Positions 26,570-34,974 are shown, counted from the stretch's first letter. The stretch is 64,000 nucleotides of DNA from Desulfocapsaceae bacterium (GCA_031292275.1 JARLHL010000008.1:1-64000); one strand, 5' to 3'. Numbers and translations are program-made. The notes: generated by a model not told the origin, from the sequence alone.

Positions 26570-27088
26570 TCACTCCTGCTGGAGTCTCTTGGCTATTCTA
26601 AACTTTGAACGCCAGTATTCGTTGTCCAGGCTGGATATGATAATGCCTTTTTCTTTAGATGCATGGAGAAAATTTCTGTTTTCCAGATAGATGCCGACAT
26701 GGCGGTCGAAAAAGGAAGTGTTGAAAAAGAGCAGATCACCCGGTCTGAGTTTTCTTCCGGTAACATCGGTTCCGACGTTGATCTGGTCATCGGTGGATCG
26801 TGGCAGTTCCAGTCCGAATCGAGTCCGGTAGGTAATATAGACAAAGGCCGAACAGTCGACACCGTCCCTATCCATGCCACCGTATTTATAGGGTGTTCCC
26901 TGCCACTGCCTGTACTGCTGATACAGGGCCCTCTTCACCTGTGGCGCATCGCCCAGATCCACGGCGGAGCCGGAACGCATCGACCTCATCGCTCGGGAAT
27001 CCGACTGTTGCCCGCATCCGGACAGCAATACCATGCAAAACAGGATGATACAGAGGAAAAGCGACCGTGTCGGGTGTGAAGTCTGCAT
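26570..27088 (-). CDS. NlpC/P60-family lipoprotein (Spr-like endopeptidase)
   Basis: NlpC/P60 lipoproteins cleave peptide bonds in peptidoglycan stems. The 172-residue product from the ATG at 27088 has a lipobox LLSGC (Cys 25). The catalytic triad is visible: DGVDCSAF (Cys 79), DRHVGIYL (His 130) and LHAS (His 142). TPYKYGGMDRDG and LRPGDLLFF are also typical. The mature protein sits in the periplasm, probably on the outer membrane. It lies about 200 bp from aroK and has a highly structured leader upstream. Confidence 0.9.
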   Translation of the reverse strand: MQTSHPTRSLFLCIILFCMVLLSGCGQQSDSRAMRSMRSGSAVDLGDAPQVKRALYQQYRQWQGTPYKYGGMDRDGVDCSAFVYITYRTRFGLELPRSTDDQINVGTDVTGRKLRPGDLLFFNTSFFDRHVGIYLENRNFLHASKEKGIIISSLDNEYWRSKFRIAKRLQQE

Positions 27089-27127
27089 ATCCGTTATAAG
27101 GGAAAAATCAACCTGTTCTAAAGGGTT

Positions 27128-27245
27128 AGCAAGGAAACTGCTTCCTCTGTTGTCGTCTGGCGGCCAGGAAGCAGGAGACGTGCTTCCTGAACCCGTATCA
27201 TCCTGACCAGGTTCCGTGTGTGGACAACGACAGCAACACACTAGA
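27128..27245 (-). ncRNA. Candidate structured RNA / leader upstream of the nlpC-like gene
   Basis: On the minus strand three adjacent hairpins can form: GTGTGT/ACACAC, GAACCTG/CGGGTTC and CAGGAAGCA/TGCTTCCTG. The loop of the first contains CTGTCGTTGTC, which can pair with GACGACAACAG downstream of the third, making a pseudoknot. The downstream arm CTGCTTCCT can instead pair with AGGAAGCAG, an alternative excluding the third hairpin. It ends 40 bases before the ATG. I cannot match it to a known family. The inverted repeats read on both strands, so the transcribed strand is not certain. Confidence 0.4.
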
Positions 27246-27555
27246 TCAACTCAGGAAATTATACCAGCAGAAAATGGCATTTGCGATAAAAATTATTGTC
27301 TGAAGACTGGATAATACTAAAAAAAGACAAATTTGAGCGGTTTCGCCTCGCATAGGCCCCCTGTGGCGGGGGTAAATACGGACGGAGAAGGAGTCAATCG
27401 AAGATGGAATATACTGATATTGAAGTAATTATTTCTAATCAGCAGGCAATGTTCCGGATGAAGAAGAAAAAGGCTGATGAGTTGGGAAAAAATGCGTTGC
27501 GGTCGATTTCTCCTGACCTGAGAGCAGGCCAGGAGAAATCTGGCGTCAGGAAGGT
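27246..27555. other. 310-bp region with no firm gene
   Basis: A plus-strand frame from 27404 (MEYTDIEVIISNQQAMF..) has GGAG 12 bases upstream but runs antisense into the desulfoferrodoxin gene and is unlike known proteins. A GC hairpin (CCCCC..GGGGG) lies at 27357-27372. The desulfoferrodoxin terminator-like hairpin is listed separately. Confidence 0.4.
27505..27540 (-). terminator. Strong hairpin downstream of desulfoferrodoxin
   Basis: GATTTCTCCTG and CAGGAGAAATC form an 11-bp perfect stem with a second CCTG/CAGG stem inside. It lies 16 bp after the dfx stop. No immediate T-run follows on the minus strand, so it may be a processing or stabilising hairpin rather than a classic terminator. 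Confidence 0.5.
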
Positions 27556-27930
27556 TTATGCCTTCCAGAGTCCGTGCAGATTGCAGAATTCGCGAGCAGA
27601 GACCTGGGCGGCAGTTACCGGGAAGAAGGCCTGGGGTTTGTCGCCCGGCTTGAGGAAGGCAATATAACTGATGCCGTCGGCCAGGAGTTCAATCCACTCA
27701 ATATAGTGGGAATCAACCATCGGATGTTCAACCGAACCGACTGCCACCGTATATCCTTCAGCGGATTTGGTGATCACGGGGACGTGTTTTTCCGTGGCGG
27801 CATCCGTTGTATTTTCCTTGAGAAGAACCATATCCTTCCCACAGCAGCTGAGCGAACCGGCTGCTCCATGCAGAACCTCGACTATATTTCCGCACATGTT
27901 GCATTTATATACCTGCAGTCTTTCAGCCAT
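27556..27930 (-). CDS. dfx: Desulfoferrodoxin (two-iron superoxide reductase)
   Basis: Reduces superoxide to peroxide without making oxygen, a defence typical of anaerobes. From the ATG at 27930 (AAGGAGGA upstream) the 124-residue product has the N-terminal desulforedoxin centre (YKCNMCGN .. SCCGK: four Cys) and the catalytic centre II ligands: EKHVPV with the Glu-Lys-His switch, [15 protein letters not shown] and the Cys/His pair FCNLHGLWK. It reads opposite to the oxidase operon across a 590-bp gap. Confidence 0.95.
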   Translation of the reverse strand: MAERLQVYKCNMCGNIVEVLHGAAGSLSCCGKDMVLLKENTTDAATEKHVPVITKSAEGYTVAVGSVEHPMVDSHYIEWIELLADGISYIAFLKPGDKPQAFFPVTAAQVSAREFCNLHGLWKA

Positions 27931-28522
27931 TGTTATCCTCCTTTGAAATTTTCGTGAGCGTGATAGCCGGACGGACAAGCGCGCATCCGGTATCGTTGGT
28001 TAAGTAGCCTGGAAAAAACCACCAGGTCAATATTCCCCTGATGGAAAAATGTATGAAATCAGTGTATTGTTTCTGTTGATGTATATTCTAAATATGAATT
28101 ATGCGGACAGGCTGTAAGAATTCCTATTTCCTTTTCATTTTCGTATAATAGAATTATTGTATATGAACATTATGAAAGATGGTCAACCAGGATGGTGCAG
28201 CTCCATGCACACTTTATGATATGGTATGCAATTCAGAATTTCAACCTTCATGCTCACTTCTTTCCGTGGCGGACGATCTCTTGGGTACTGCAAAGACTGC
28301 TGAACAACAGATTCTGCTGGTCTTCACTGCCTCCAATTTGATATTCTCTATTATCATAAAATCCCAATAAAATAATAGTGATTATTATTCTTAATTTTGC
28401 TAATGTCAATAATTAAATGGAGGACCTGAGGGTATTGCTGCATTTTTCATGGATAGGGGCTTTTGCGGCTCTCTTGGATAAAGGCAGTAGTGAATAGGAA
28501 AATTCAATCTCAAGGAGTGAAT
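27931..28522. other. 592-bp divergent regulatory region between dfx and the oxidase cluster
   Basis: AT-rich. It should hold promoters for dfx and for the DOMON/Sco/oxidase operon. A Fur-like inverted repeat is at 28371-28389. A plus-strand frame at 28179-28370 has no recognisable product and I leave it out. Confidence 0.5.
28371..28389. promoter_or_regulatory. Fur/PerR-like inverted repeat upstream of the oxidase operon
   Basis: AATAATA-GTGAT-TATTATT has perfect 7-base arms around a 5-base centre. The size and AT-rich arms resemble operators of Fur-family regulators. It lies 134 bp upstream of the DOMON gene. The regulator is not in the window. Confidence 0.4.
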
Positions 28523-29065
28523 ATGACTGGAAAAGTATTGAGGCTTGGTACATTGTTGTTCTTCTGTATGGTGCTGGTTTTTTCTTCCAATGGTTATGCC
28601 GCGGGCTACGATCATGAAATCACGGTGCAGAAAATGGTCTTTTCATGGAAGGTGGATGGGGCAAACATTAATGTAAAGCTTACAGCTCCAACTAAAGGCT
28701 GGGTCGGCATCGGATTCAATCCCAGTGATGAAATGAAAGATGCAAAATTTGTCCTTGGCTATGTAAAGGACGGTAAACTGGTACTTACCAACGATTTCGG
28801 CACCGCTGATACAAAGCACGAGGCAGTTGAGACGCTGGGGGGAAAAAGTGACGTGACCGCTATCGGCGGAAATATCCAGGGTGACATGACGACCATAGAG
28901 TTCGCTCTTCCGCTGGTCTCCACGGATGGAAAAGGGTGCAAAATCGATCCTGCAGGAAACACCATAGTCCTTCTCGCCTATGGTCCTGATAATGACAGTT
29001 TCAAAATAAAGCATAAATTCCGGACTAAGATCAGCGTTAATCTGACCACCGGCGAATACAAATAA
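28523..29065 (+). CDS. Exported DOMON-domain protein
   Basis: The ATG at 28523 has CAAGGAGTG just upstream. The 180-residue product has a signal peptide (residues 8-26, ending SNGYAAG). One DOMON domain follows: FSWKVDGANINVKLTAPTKG, GWVGIGFNPSDEM, FVLGYVKDGK, then a later strand with MTTIEFALPL. DOMON domains bind heme b or sugars in redox proteins of the periplasm. It is the first gene before sco and the oxidase genes (9-bp gap to sco), so a role as periplasmic heme-binding redox partner is likely but unproved. Confidence 0.82.
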   Translation: MTGKVLRLGTLLFFCMVLVFSSNGYAAGYDHEITVQKMVFSWKVDGANINVKLTAPTKGWVGIGFNPSDEMKDAKFVLGYVKDGKLVLTNDFGTADTKHEAVETLGGKSDVTAIGGNIQGDMTTIEFALPLVSTDGKGCKIDPAGNTIVLLAYGPDNDSFKIKHKFRTKISVNLTTGEYK

Positions 29066-29074
29066 TTCGCAGGG

Positions 29075-29965
29075 ATGAGGAAGAAGATGATGAGGATCAG
29101 TTGTCGGAAAATACTGACAGGATGCGGAATCTGCTATTTGATCCTCGTCTTCTTCCCTGGTATGCCGGGGGCGGCTGCCGCTCATGAAGGGCATCAGGGT
29201 GCCGCCAGCGGCAATGCAGTCTTGGAAAAGGCCGAAGCTGTCCCTCAGGTCGCAGATCAGGACTGGGTGGAGGAAAAAACCGGGGACTACCTGCCTTTGG
29301 ATACCCGTTTCACCGATGCCGCCGGCAACACTGTTTCGCTGCGTGCCATTATCAACAGGCCGACGCTGATCCTCCCAATCTATTTTTATTGCCCCAACAG
29401 CTGCAGTCTGAATCTGAGTTATCTCGCCGATGCCATCAAGTCATCCTCTCTGAAACCTCTGGCGGATTTTCAGGTTATCGCCTTCAGCTTCAACCCGGAT
29501 GAAACCGTGGCGGACGCCAGCAACGCCAGAGGCAACTATCTCAAGCTACTACCTGAGAATTTCCCTGCTGATGCCTGGACTTTTCTGGTCGGCAGCAACG
29601 AGAGCGTGAAGGCGCTGACCGATGCCACGGGCTTCAGGTATAAGCGCATGGCGGACGGGACCTTTGTTCATCCCTCAGCCTTGATCGTCGTTTCCGCCGA
29701 GGGCCGGATCATTAAATATGTGTATGGGTCTTTTCTCCCCGGAGACGTTGATATGGCCCTGCTGGAGGCGATAAAAGGAGTGCCCTCCCAGTCGGTCAAA
29801 CGTCTTCTGGGTTTTTGTTTTAATAACGACACCCAAAGGACCGACGTGATTTTAACGAAAGTGAAAATCGGATTAGTGCTCGGTTCGCTGGTGCTGGGAG
29901 GACTTTTTTTGCTGTTTCTGCGGCGCAGCAAAAAACGGAATCAGACCGGAGAGGGACAGGAATAA
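29075..29965 (+). CDS. Sco1/SenC-family copper chaperone, membrane-anchored
   Basis: Sco proteins deliver copper to the CuA site of oxidase subunit II. The 296-residue product has an N-terminal signal or anchor, a thioredoxin-like domain with the copper motif CPNSC (the usual CxxxC), FSFNPDETV, and the conserved distal His in TFVHPSALIVV. A C-terminal membrane span (LVLGSLVLGGLFLLFL) follows, a two-anchor form. HEGHQG near the start is a further possible metal site. Its TAA overlaps the ATG of subunit I. Confidence 0.9.
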   Translation: MRKKMMRISCRKILTGCGICYLILVFFPGMPGAAAAHEGHQGAASGNAVLEKAEAVPQVADQDWVEEKTGDYLPLDTRFTDAAGNTVSLRAIINRPTLILPIYFYCPNSCSLNLSYLADAIKSSSLKPLADFQVIAFSFNPDETVADASNARGNYLKLLPENFPADAWTFLVGSNESVKALTDATGFRYKRMADGTFVHPSALIVVSAEGRIIKYVYGSFLPGDVDMALLEAIKGVPSQSVKRLLGFCFNNDTQRTDVILTKVKIGLVLGSLVLGGLFLLFLRRSKKRNQTGEGQE

Positions 29966-31638
29966 TGGACGCAATAGGAATGGTGAAAAGGCAATCATTT
30001 TACGAGACGCCTTCGCCCGCCGGGCTTAAGGGGATTTGGGCCTGGCTGTTGACACGGGATCATAAACGGCTTGCCCTGATGTATCTGTGGGCCATCATGC
30101 TCTGGCTCTGCATCGCCCTGCTTATCGGGCTGAGCCTTCGTATTGAGCTCATGTGGCCAGGCGGGACCATCATGAAGGCAGAAACCTATAATGCGATGTT
30201 CACCCTCCATGGCGTGATCATGATTTTCCTGTTTGTGATTCCTGCCATCCCCGCAGTATTCGGCAATTTTTTCCTGCCGATTCAGATAGGCGCCGACGAT
30301 GTGTTCTTCCCGAGGCTTAACCTGATGTCGTGGTATCTCTTTATGTTCGGCGGGGGTTTCGCCATCATCTCGCTATTTTCCGGCAAGGGCTTTCCCGATA
30401 CCGGCTGGACCTTTTATGTCCCCTTCAGTGTCACCACCAAGACAAATGTCTCGCTGACAGTCACGGCAGCCTTCATCCTCGGCATGTCGTCCATGCTCAC
30501 CGGGCTGAATTTCATCACCACCGTTCACCGCATGCGGACAAAGGGAATGGGATGGATGCAGATCCCGCTGTTTACCTGGTCGCTGTATGCCACTGCCTGG
30601 GTGCAATTGCTGGCAACGCCGGTCATCTCCATTACCTTCGTCCTGGTGATTCTGGAACGGTTCCTGCGGATCGGGCTCTTCGATCCGGCCAAAGGCGGAG
30701 ATCCGCTCCTCTATCAGCATCTTTTCTGGATGTATTCCCATCCGGCGGTCTATATCATGGTCCTTCCCGGTATGGGGGTGGTCTCCGAGATCATCCCGAT
30801 TTTTTCGAGAAAGTCCATATTCGGCTACAAGGCCATCGTCTACTCGTCTCTGGCCATTGCCATTGCCGGCTCGCTGGTCTGGGCTCATCATATGTTTACC
30901 AGCGGCATCAGCGATGTCTCGATCTTCGTCTTTTCTCTGCTGACCTATCTTGTGGCTATCCCGTCGGCGGTGAAGGTGTTCTCGTGGGTCTCGACCATGT
31001 ACAAAGGATCCATTCAGATGACGCCGCCGCTGCTTCTGGCCCTGGCCTTTATCTATCTCTTCTCCGTCGGCGGTCTCACCGGCCTTCTTCTGGGAGCTGC
31101 GGGGACCAATGTCTATGTCCATGATACCCAGTTTGTCGTCTCCCATTTCCATTTCACCATGTTCGGGGGAACCGGCTTTGCCTTTTTTGCGGCCCTGCAT
31201 TTCTGGTGGCCCAAGATGTTCGGGCTGATGTACAATATGAAACGGGCCTATATCGCGGTAATACTGACGACCATCGGATTTATTTTTCATTTTATTCCGA
31301 TGATGATTCTGGGCCTGATGGGCATGCCGCGCAGGTATTTCGATTACCTCCCGCAGTATGCCACCGGAAACTTCCTGGCGGGTTTCGGCGGCTTTATGAT
31401 CATTGCCGGGGTGGGGCTGATGTTTACCAATCTCCTCCTCAGCTTTCGGGAAAAGAACCTGGCCGCAGATGATCCCTGGGGGGGCACCACTCTGGAGTGG
31501 TCCATTCCGTCTCCGCCGCCGCTTCATAATTTTGTCGGTGTTCCTGAGGTAAAATCGTTTCCATATGATTTCAGCATGGTAGGAAAGGATGCTGCGCCAA
31601 CAATACAAACCAGAGAGACTGATGAGCGCACAAGTTGA
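29965..31638 (+). CDS. ctaD: Cytochrome c oxidase subunit I, A2-like heme-copper type
   Basis: Catalytic subunit that reduces oxygen to water and pumps protons. The 557-residue protein has about 12 spans and all metal ligands: TLHGVIM (low-spin heme His), YSHPAVY (CuB His and the cross-linked Tyr), AHHMF (two CuB His), and VVSHFHFTMFGG (both heme His). HPAV in place of HPEV lacks the D-channel glutamate of A1 enzymes; the preceding Tyr-Ser is the mark of A2-type oxidases. The ATG overlaps the sco stop and the 3' end overlaps subunit III by 17 bp. Confidence 0.94.
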   Translation: MDAIGMVKRQSFYETPSPAGLKGIWAWLLTRDHKRLALMYLWAIMLWLCIALLIGLSLRIELMWPGGTIMKAETYNAMFTLHGVIMIFLFVIPAIPAVFGNFFLPIQIGADDVFFPRLNLMSWYLFMFGGGFAIISLFSGKGFPDTGWTFYVPFSVTTKTNVSLTVTAAFILGMSSMLTGLNFITTVHRMRTKGMGWMQIPLFTWSLYATAWVQLLATPVISITFVLVILERFLRIGLFDPAKGGDPLLYQHLFWMYSHPAVYIMVLPGMGVVSEIIPIFSRKSIFGYKAIVYSSLAIAIAGSLVWAHHMFTSGISDVSIFVFSLLTYLVAIPSAVKVFSWVSTMYKGSIQMTPPLLLALAFIYLFSVGGLTGLLLGAAGTNVYVHDTQFVVSHFHFTMFGGTGFAFFAALHFWWPKMFGLMYNMKRAYIAVILTTIGFIFHFIPMMILGLMGMPRRYFDYLPQYATGNFLAGFGGFMIIAGVGLMFTNLLLSFREKNLAADDPWGGTTLEWSIPSPPPLHNFVGVPEVKSFPYDFSMVGKDAAPTIQTRETDERTS

Positions 31639-32218
31639 CAGAACGGGAATCAGGATCGGGATGTGGCTTTTCCTCTATTCCGAGATCATCCTCTTCGGCG
31701 GGCTGTTCGTCCTCTATGCCGCCTATTTCCATGAATATCCGAAAAATTTTGCCGAAAGCGGCAGGGAACTCAACCGCATCATAGGCTCTCTCAATACGGT
31801 CATTCTGCTGATCAGCAGCTTTACCGTGGCGGCTTCCCTGACTGCCATACAGAGGGGGGCCAAACGACTGGCCCTGTCCCTGATCACCTTTTCCATCCTC
31901 TGCGGGGCTACCTTTCTCACCATTAAATATTTTGAGTGGGGCAAGCATATTCGTGAAGGCGTCTACCCGAATTCCCAGGTCCTCCAGAACGGGCCTCCCG
32001 GCAATAATATATTTTTCGGTTTATACTATGTAATTACGGGCCTGCACGGACTGCATGTCATAATCGGGATGACCCTTCTGACTATCAGCCTGGTCTTTAT
32101 CCTGACGGGCAGGGTCAATGAAAGGCATTTCTCCATGCTGGAAAATGCCGGTTTGTACTGGCATCTTGTCGATCTGATATGGATATTTGTCTTTCCTCTT
32201 TTTTATCTGGTTTTATAG
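31622..32218 (+). CDS. ctaE: Cytochrome c oxidase subunit III
   Basis: The 198-residue product from the ATG at 31622 has the five-span short form of COX3. Blocks seen are GMWLFLYSEIILFGGLF, LNTVILLISSFTVA, FFGLYYVITGLHGLHVIIGM (the conserved GxHGLHV) and AGLYWHLVDLIWIFVFPLFYL. It stabilises the catalytic subunit. Overlap with ctaD indicates translational coupling. Confidence 0.92.
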   Translation: MSAQVDRTGIRIGMWLFLYSEIILFGGLFVLYAAYFHEYPKNFAESGRELNRIIGSLNTVILLISSFTVAASLTAIQRGAKRLALSLITFSILCGATFLTIKYFEWGKHIREGVYPNSQVLQNGPPGNNIFFGLYYVITGLHGLHVIIGMTLLTISLVFILTGRVNERHFSMLENAGLYWHLVDLIWIFVFPLFYLVL

Positions 32219-32240
32219 GTCCACGGGGGGAGTTTCGGAG

Positions 32241-32549
32241 ATGGAAAAAGAAGCGGGAACCGGGCAACCAGAAGAACGCATGCATGTAACGGGATACCGG
32301 GAACTCTTGGCCATCATCATGGCCCTGCTGGCCCTGACCGGAATCACGGTGGCTGTATCCTATGTCCATCTCGGCTTTTTCAATGTGCCGATTGCGCTTT
32401 TCGTCGCCTCAATCAAGTCGAGTCTGGTTCTGTTATTCTTCATGCATTTGAAATATGAAGGGCGTGCTATCAAGATATCGTTGCTGAGTACTATCGCCTT
32501 TCTCTTCGTTATGATCAGCTTTATCTTCTGGGATGTGGCTTTTCGGTAA
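32241..32549 (+). CDS. ctaF: Cytochrome c oxidase subunit IV-like (prokaryotic)
   Basis: The start at 32241 follows CGGAG. The 102-residue protein has three spans, with SIKSSLVLLFFMHLKYEG as the signature of the small bacterial subunit IV (COX4_pro), which associates with subunits I and III. It lies 22 bp after ctaE and 18 bp before the subunit II gene. Confidence 0.85.
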   Translation: MEKEAGTGQPEERMHVTGYRELLAIIMALLALTGITVAVSYVHLGFFNVPIALFVASIKSSLVLLFFMHLKYEGRAIKISLLSTIAFLFVMISFIFWDVAFR

Positions 32550-32567
32550 GGAAAGGGAGATTGCAGG

Positions 32568-33158
32568 ATGAACCCGGTAAAAACTATAGATCAGGCCTTC
32601 TGGTATATCCTCGGCGTTTCCCTTGTTCTCCTGGTGGGAATTACCGTGGTCATGATTGCCTTTACAATCATTTACAGACGAAGCAAACATCCTGATTCTG
32701 CCGATATACGAGGGAACTGGAAGCTGGAGGTCCTCTGGACCGTTGTACCGACCCTGATTGCCCTGTCGATGTTTGCAGTCGGCTGGTCGTCCTATACCGG
32801 CCTGCGCACGGTTCCTCCGGAGGCCATGGTGGTTGAGGTCACGGCCCAGCAGTTCTCCTGGCTCTTTGATTATCCCGGCGGCAAGGAATCAGAAGGCGAG
32901 CTGGTCGTGCCGGTCGGGAAGCCGATACGGCTCAACATCACCTCCGTGGATGTCGTCCACGGTTTCTATCTTCCGGCCTTCAGGATCAAGGTGGATGCTG
33001 TCCCCAATGTGAAGTCCTACGGCTGGTTCCTGGCCGATAAGATTGGGGTCTATGATATCATGTGTACGGTCTACTGCGGCACGGACCATTCTCACATGAC
33101 GGCGAAACTGAGGATTGTCTCTGATGATGAATACCGGCAATGGCTGCAGAAAAATTGA
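32568..33158 (+). CDS. ctaC: Cytochrome c oxidase subunit II (CuA)
   Basis: Accepts electrons from cytochrome c through a binuclear copper centre on the periplasmic face. The 196-residue protein has two N-terminal spans (residues 12-36 and 52-70), QQFSWLFDYPGG, the CuA His in VVHGFYLPAF, and the cluster CTVYCGTDHSHM giving C-x3-C-x3-H-x2-M. It has no attached c-type heme domain. Valine replaces the usual Glu of CSELC. CuA marks this as a cytochrome c oxidase, not a quinol oxidase. It comes last among the subunits, an order (I-III-IV-II) unlike the common II-I-III. Confidence 0.93.
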   Translation: MNPVKTIDQAFWYILGVSLVLLVGITVVMIAFTIIYRRSKHPDSADIRGNWKLEVLWTVVPTLIALSMFAVGWSSYTGLRTVPPEAMVVEVTAQQFSWLFDYPGGKESEGELVVPVGKPIRLNITSVDVVHGFYLPAFRIKVDAVPNVKSYGWFLADKIGVYDIMCTVYCGTDHSHMTAKLRIVSDDEYRQWLQKN

Positions 33159-34068
33159 GGGTGCCGATTTGTTGGCGACCGGACAGGACTGTATCTACCC
33201 GTTTCAGGGCAGGATACGGTCCCTGCTGCAGCTCTGCAAACTGCCCATTTGCCTGATGGTGGCATTTTCTGCCTTTTTCGGCTCAGTTTTAGCCGGACCT
33301 GCAGGGCCTTCCTCCACCCTCATGATCACCCTGGGTATGATGCTGCTTGCAGGCGGAGGCGCAGCCCTGAACAGCTGGCAGGAAGTCCGGCTTGATTCCT
33401 CGATGTCCAGAACCAGAAATCGTCCCCTGCCTCGTGGACTGGTCCCTGCCGGTCAGGCGGCGATCCTTGCAATTTTGCTTATTACCGCCGGCCTGATTAT
33501 GCTTTATCTTGGATCGCGGAAGCCGCTGGCCGCGGGCCTCGGGTTTGCGGCGGTGATTTTGTATAATGTGTTTTATACGCCTCTTAAGACGAGAACGGTG
33601 GCTGCCCTCATTCCCGGTGCCGTCAGCGGGGCCTTGCCTCCCTATATCGGCTGGACTGCGGCAGGAGGTGATCCCTTGTCCTCCTTCGCCCTGTTGATGG
33701 TTGTCTGCTTCATTCTCTGGCAGATACCGCATTCCTTGCTGCTGACGCTGACATATCGGGACGACTATCTGGAGAGCGATATTCCAAGCCCGATAAAGCT
33801 CTTTTCCGAAGCCTCCCTGAAACGGCTGCTTCTGGTCTGGGTGGGGGCCTTTCTGGCAGTCCTCCTTTGCTGGACGGAACTGCTGATGGGACTTGCTGGC
33901 TGGGCGAGATTCCTTATCCCGATGAGTATCTGTATCGTATTCATTTTGTTCTGCGTCCAGCTTCCGGGCAGGCGGAAATCCGGATACCATTCTATCTTTA
34001 TTCAGTTTAATTGTTATCTTTTCTTCGTAATGGCCATCCTTGCAGGTGATAGGCTGTTCTTCTGCTAG
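33124..34068 (+). CDS. ctaB: UbiA-family protein, CtaB-like (heme O synthase)
   Basis: CtaB farnesylates heme B to heme O for the oxidase. The membrane protein has about eight spans, the first motif NSWQEVRLDSSMSRTRNR followed by PLPRG (CtaB has NxxxDxxxDxxMxRTxxRPL), and LILYNVFYTPLKTRT-like and TYRDDYLESDIP segments. Start unclear: ATG at 33124 lies inside ctaC; a TTG at 33169 preceded by GAGGGTG is a fair alternative after the ctaC stop. Gln-Glu for the first Asp is a small departure. No heme A synthase (CtaA) is visible here. Confidence 0.85.
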   Translation: MMNTGNGCRKIEGADLLATGQDCIYPFQGRIRSLLQLCKLPICLMVAFSAFFGSVLAGPAGPSSTLMITLGMMLLAGGGAALNSWQEVRLDSSMSRTRNRPLPRGLVPAGQAAILAILLITAGLIMLYLGSRKPLAAGLGFAAVILYNVFYTPLKTRTVAALIPGAVSGALPPYIGWTAAGGDPLSSFALLMVVCFILWQIPHSLLLTLTYRDDYLESDIPSPIKLFSEASLKRLLLVWVGAFLAVLLCWTELLMGLAGWARFLIPMSICIVFILFCVQLPGRRKSGYHSIFIQFNCYLFFVMAILAGDRLFFC

Positions 34069-34150
34069 GACTGAGGGGGGCGTCTGCAAAAGGAATTAAA
34101 CCGGGAAGGGGAGAGTCTTCTCCACGTTGATCCAACAGTGAGATATCCCT

Positions 34151-34279
34151 ATGGATAAGGAAAAAAAAACCAAAAAGAAGTGCTGCAGAAAATTCGAGAA
34201 AAAAGGAAAACGATGTAAAAATTGTCCTGAGACTGCAGCGGCCGGAGAAAAAACGGGGAAAAAGAAAAAGAAGAAATGA
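34151..34279 (+). CDS. Lys/Cys-rich 42-residue protein
   Basis: A short frame from the ATG at 34151 reads MDKEKKTKKKCCRKFEKKGK, then RCKNCP, an Ala-rich link and a lysine tail. Half the residues are Lys, and four Cys form CC and CxxC. I have an impression that similar KKCC..KKGK.CKNCP micro-proteins are common in environmental bacteria, but the function is unknown. Metal or nucleic-acid binding is a guess. It lies between the oxidase cluster and ferritin. The ribosome site is weak (GTGAG). Confidence 0.5.
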   Translation: MDKEKKTKKKCCRKFEKKGKRCKNCPETAAAGEKTGKKKKKK

Positions 34280-34367
34280 TTTCTCCTTAACAGGCATGGC
34301 TGGATCGGGCTGGCCGGCCATAAGACATCATGAAAGCTCGTCACTTCGGCAAGACAATGCCGCCGCT

Positions 34368-34398
34368 TTGACAAGACTCTCATCTGAAAGTCTATAAA
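34368..34398 (+). promoter_or_regulatory. Possible promoter of ferritin
   Basis: TTGACA and TATAAA are separated by 19 bases, longer than the ideal 17, about 43 bp upstream of the ferritin ATG. Confidence 0.4.
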
Positions 34399-34440
34399 AT
34401 GGATTGCAGATAACCTATTTGAAATGTGGAGGTCGTAACA

Positions 34441-34947
34441 ATGATGAACAAGAAGATGAAAAAAGCGTTAAACAATCAGTTGAACGCCGAACTGTACTCG
34501 TCGTATCTCTATCTGTCGATGTGCGCGTGGTTCGAAGCAAAAAGCCTTACCGGCTTTGCCAACTGGATGCGGGTTCAGGTACAGGAAGAGCTGTTCCATG
34601 CGATGAAATTTTTTAATTACATCCATGATCGCAAAGGAGAGGTCGTCCTTGATGCGTTGGCAAAACCTGAATCATCCTGGGATTCGCCGCTGGCCGTGAT
34701 TGAAAGCGCAATCAAACATGAGCAGAAGGTCAGCGCTATGATTAACGGCCTGGTCTCCTGCGCCATTGAGGAGCATGATCATGCCGCCAACCAGTTTCTG
34801 CAATGGTTTGTGGGTGAGCAGGTGGAGGAAGAAGCGAATTTCGGCGCGGTCTATGATCGTCTGAAACTTGTTGGCGGCGACTCGGCCGGGCTCTTTGCCA
34901 TCGATCTTGAGATGGCAAAGCGTGTATATGTGCCGCCGGCTCCCTGA
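34441..34947 (+). CDS. ftn: Ferritin (bacterial non-heme)
   Basis: Stores iron as ferric mineral in a 24-subunit cytoplasmic shell. The 168-residue product from the ATG at 34441 (GGAGG upstream) has the ferroxidase ligands in NAELYSSYLYLSM (Glu), QEELFHAMKFF (Glu and His), ESAIKHEQKV (Glu) and FVGEQVEEE (Glu/Gln). No heme-binding Met typical of bacterioferritin is seen. It converges on the peroxiredoxin gene with a shared terminator, which fits an iron and peroxide defence grouping. Confidence 0.93.
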   Translation: MMNKKMKKALNNQLNAELYSSYLYLSMCAWFEAKSLTGFANWMRVQVQEELFHAMKFFNYIHDRKGEVVLDALAKPESSWDSPLAVIESAIKHEQKVSAMINGLVSCAIEEHDHAANQFLQWFVGEQVEEEANFGAVYDRLKLVGGDSAGLFAIDLEMAKRVYVPPAP

Positions 34948-34974
34948 TAGCTTGCCACCATTTTGAGGGAGTGC

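Noticed and set aside
27128-27245. TPP riboswitch or 4.5S/SRP RNA
   Set aside because: GAACCTG..TCAGG looks TPP-like, but the P5 pairing and the CTGAGA arm do not fit; the GGAA loop of SRP RNA is missing. Kept only as an unnamed structured RNA.
28179-28370. 63-codon plus-strand frame
   Set aside because: No ribosome site or homology; lies in the AT-rich dfx/oxidase divergent region.
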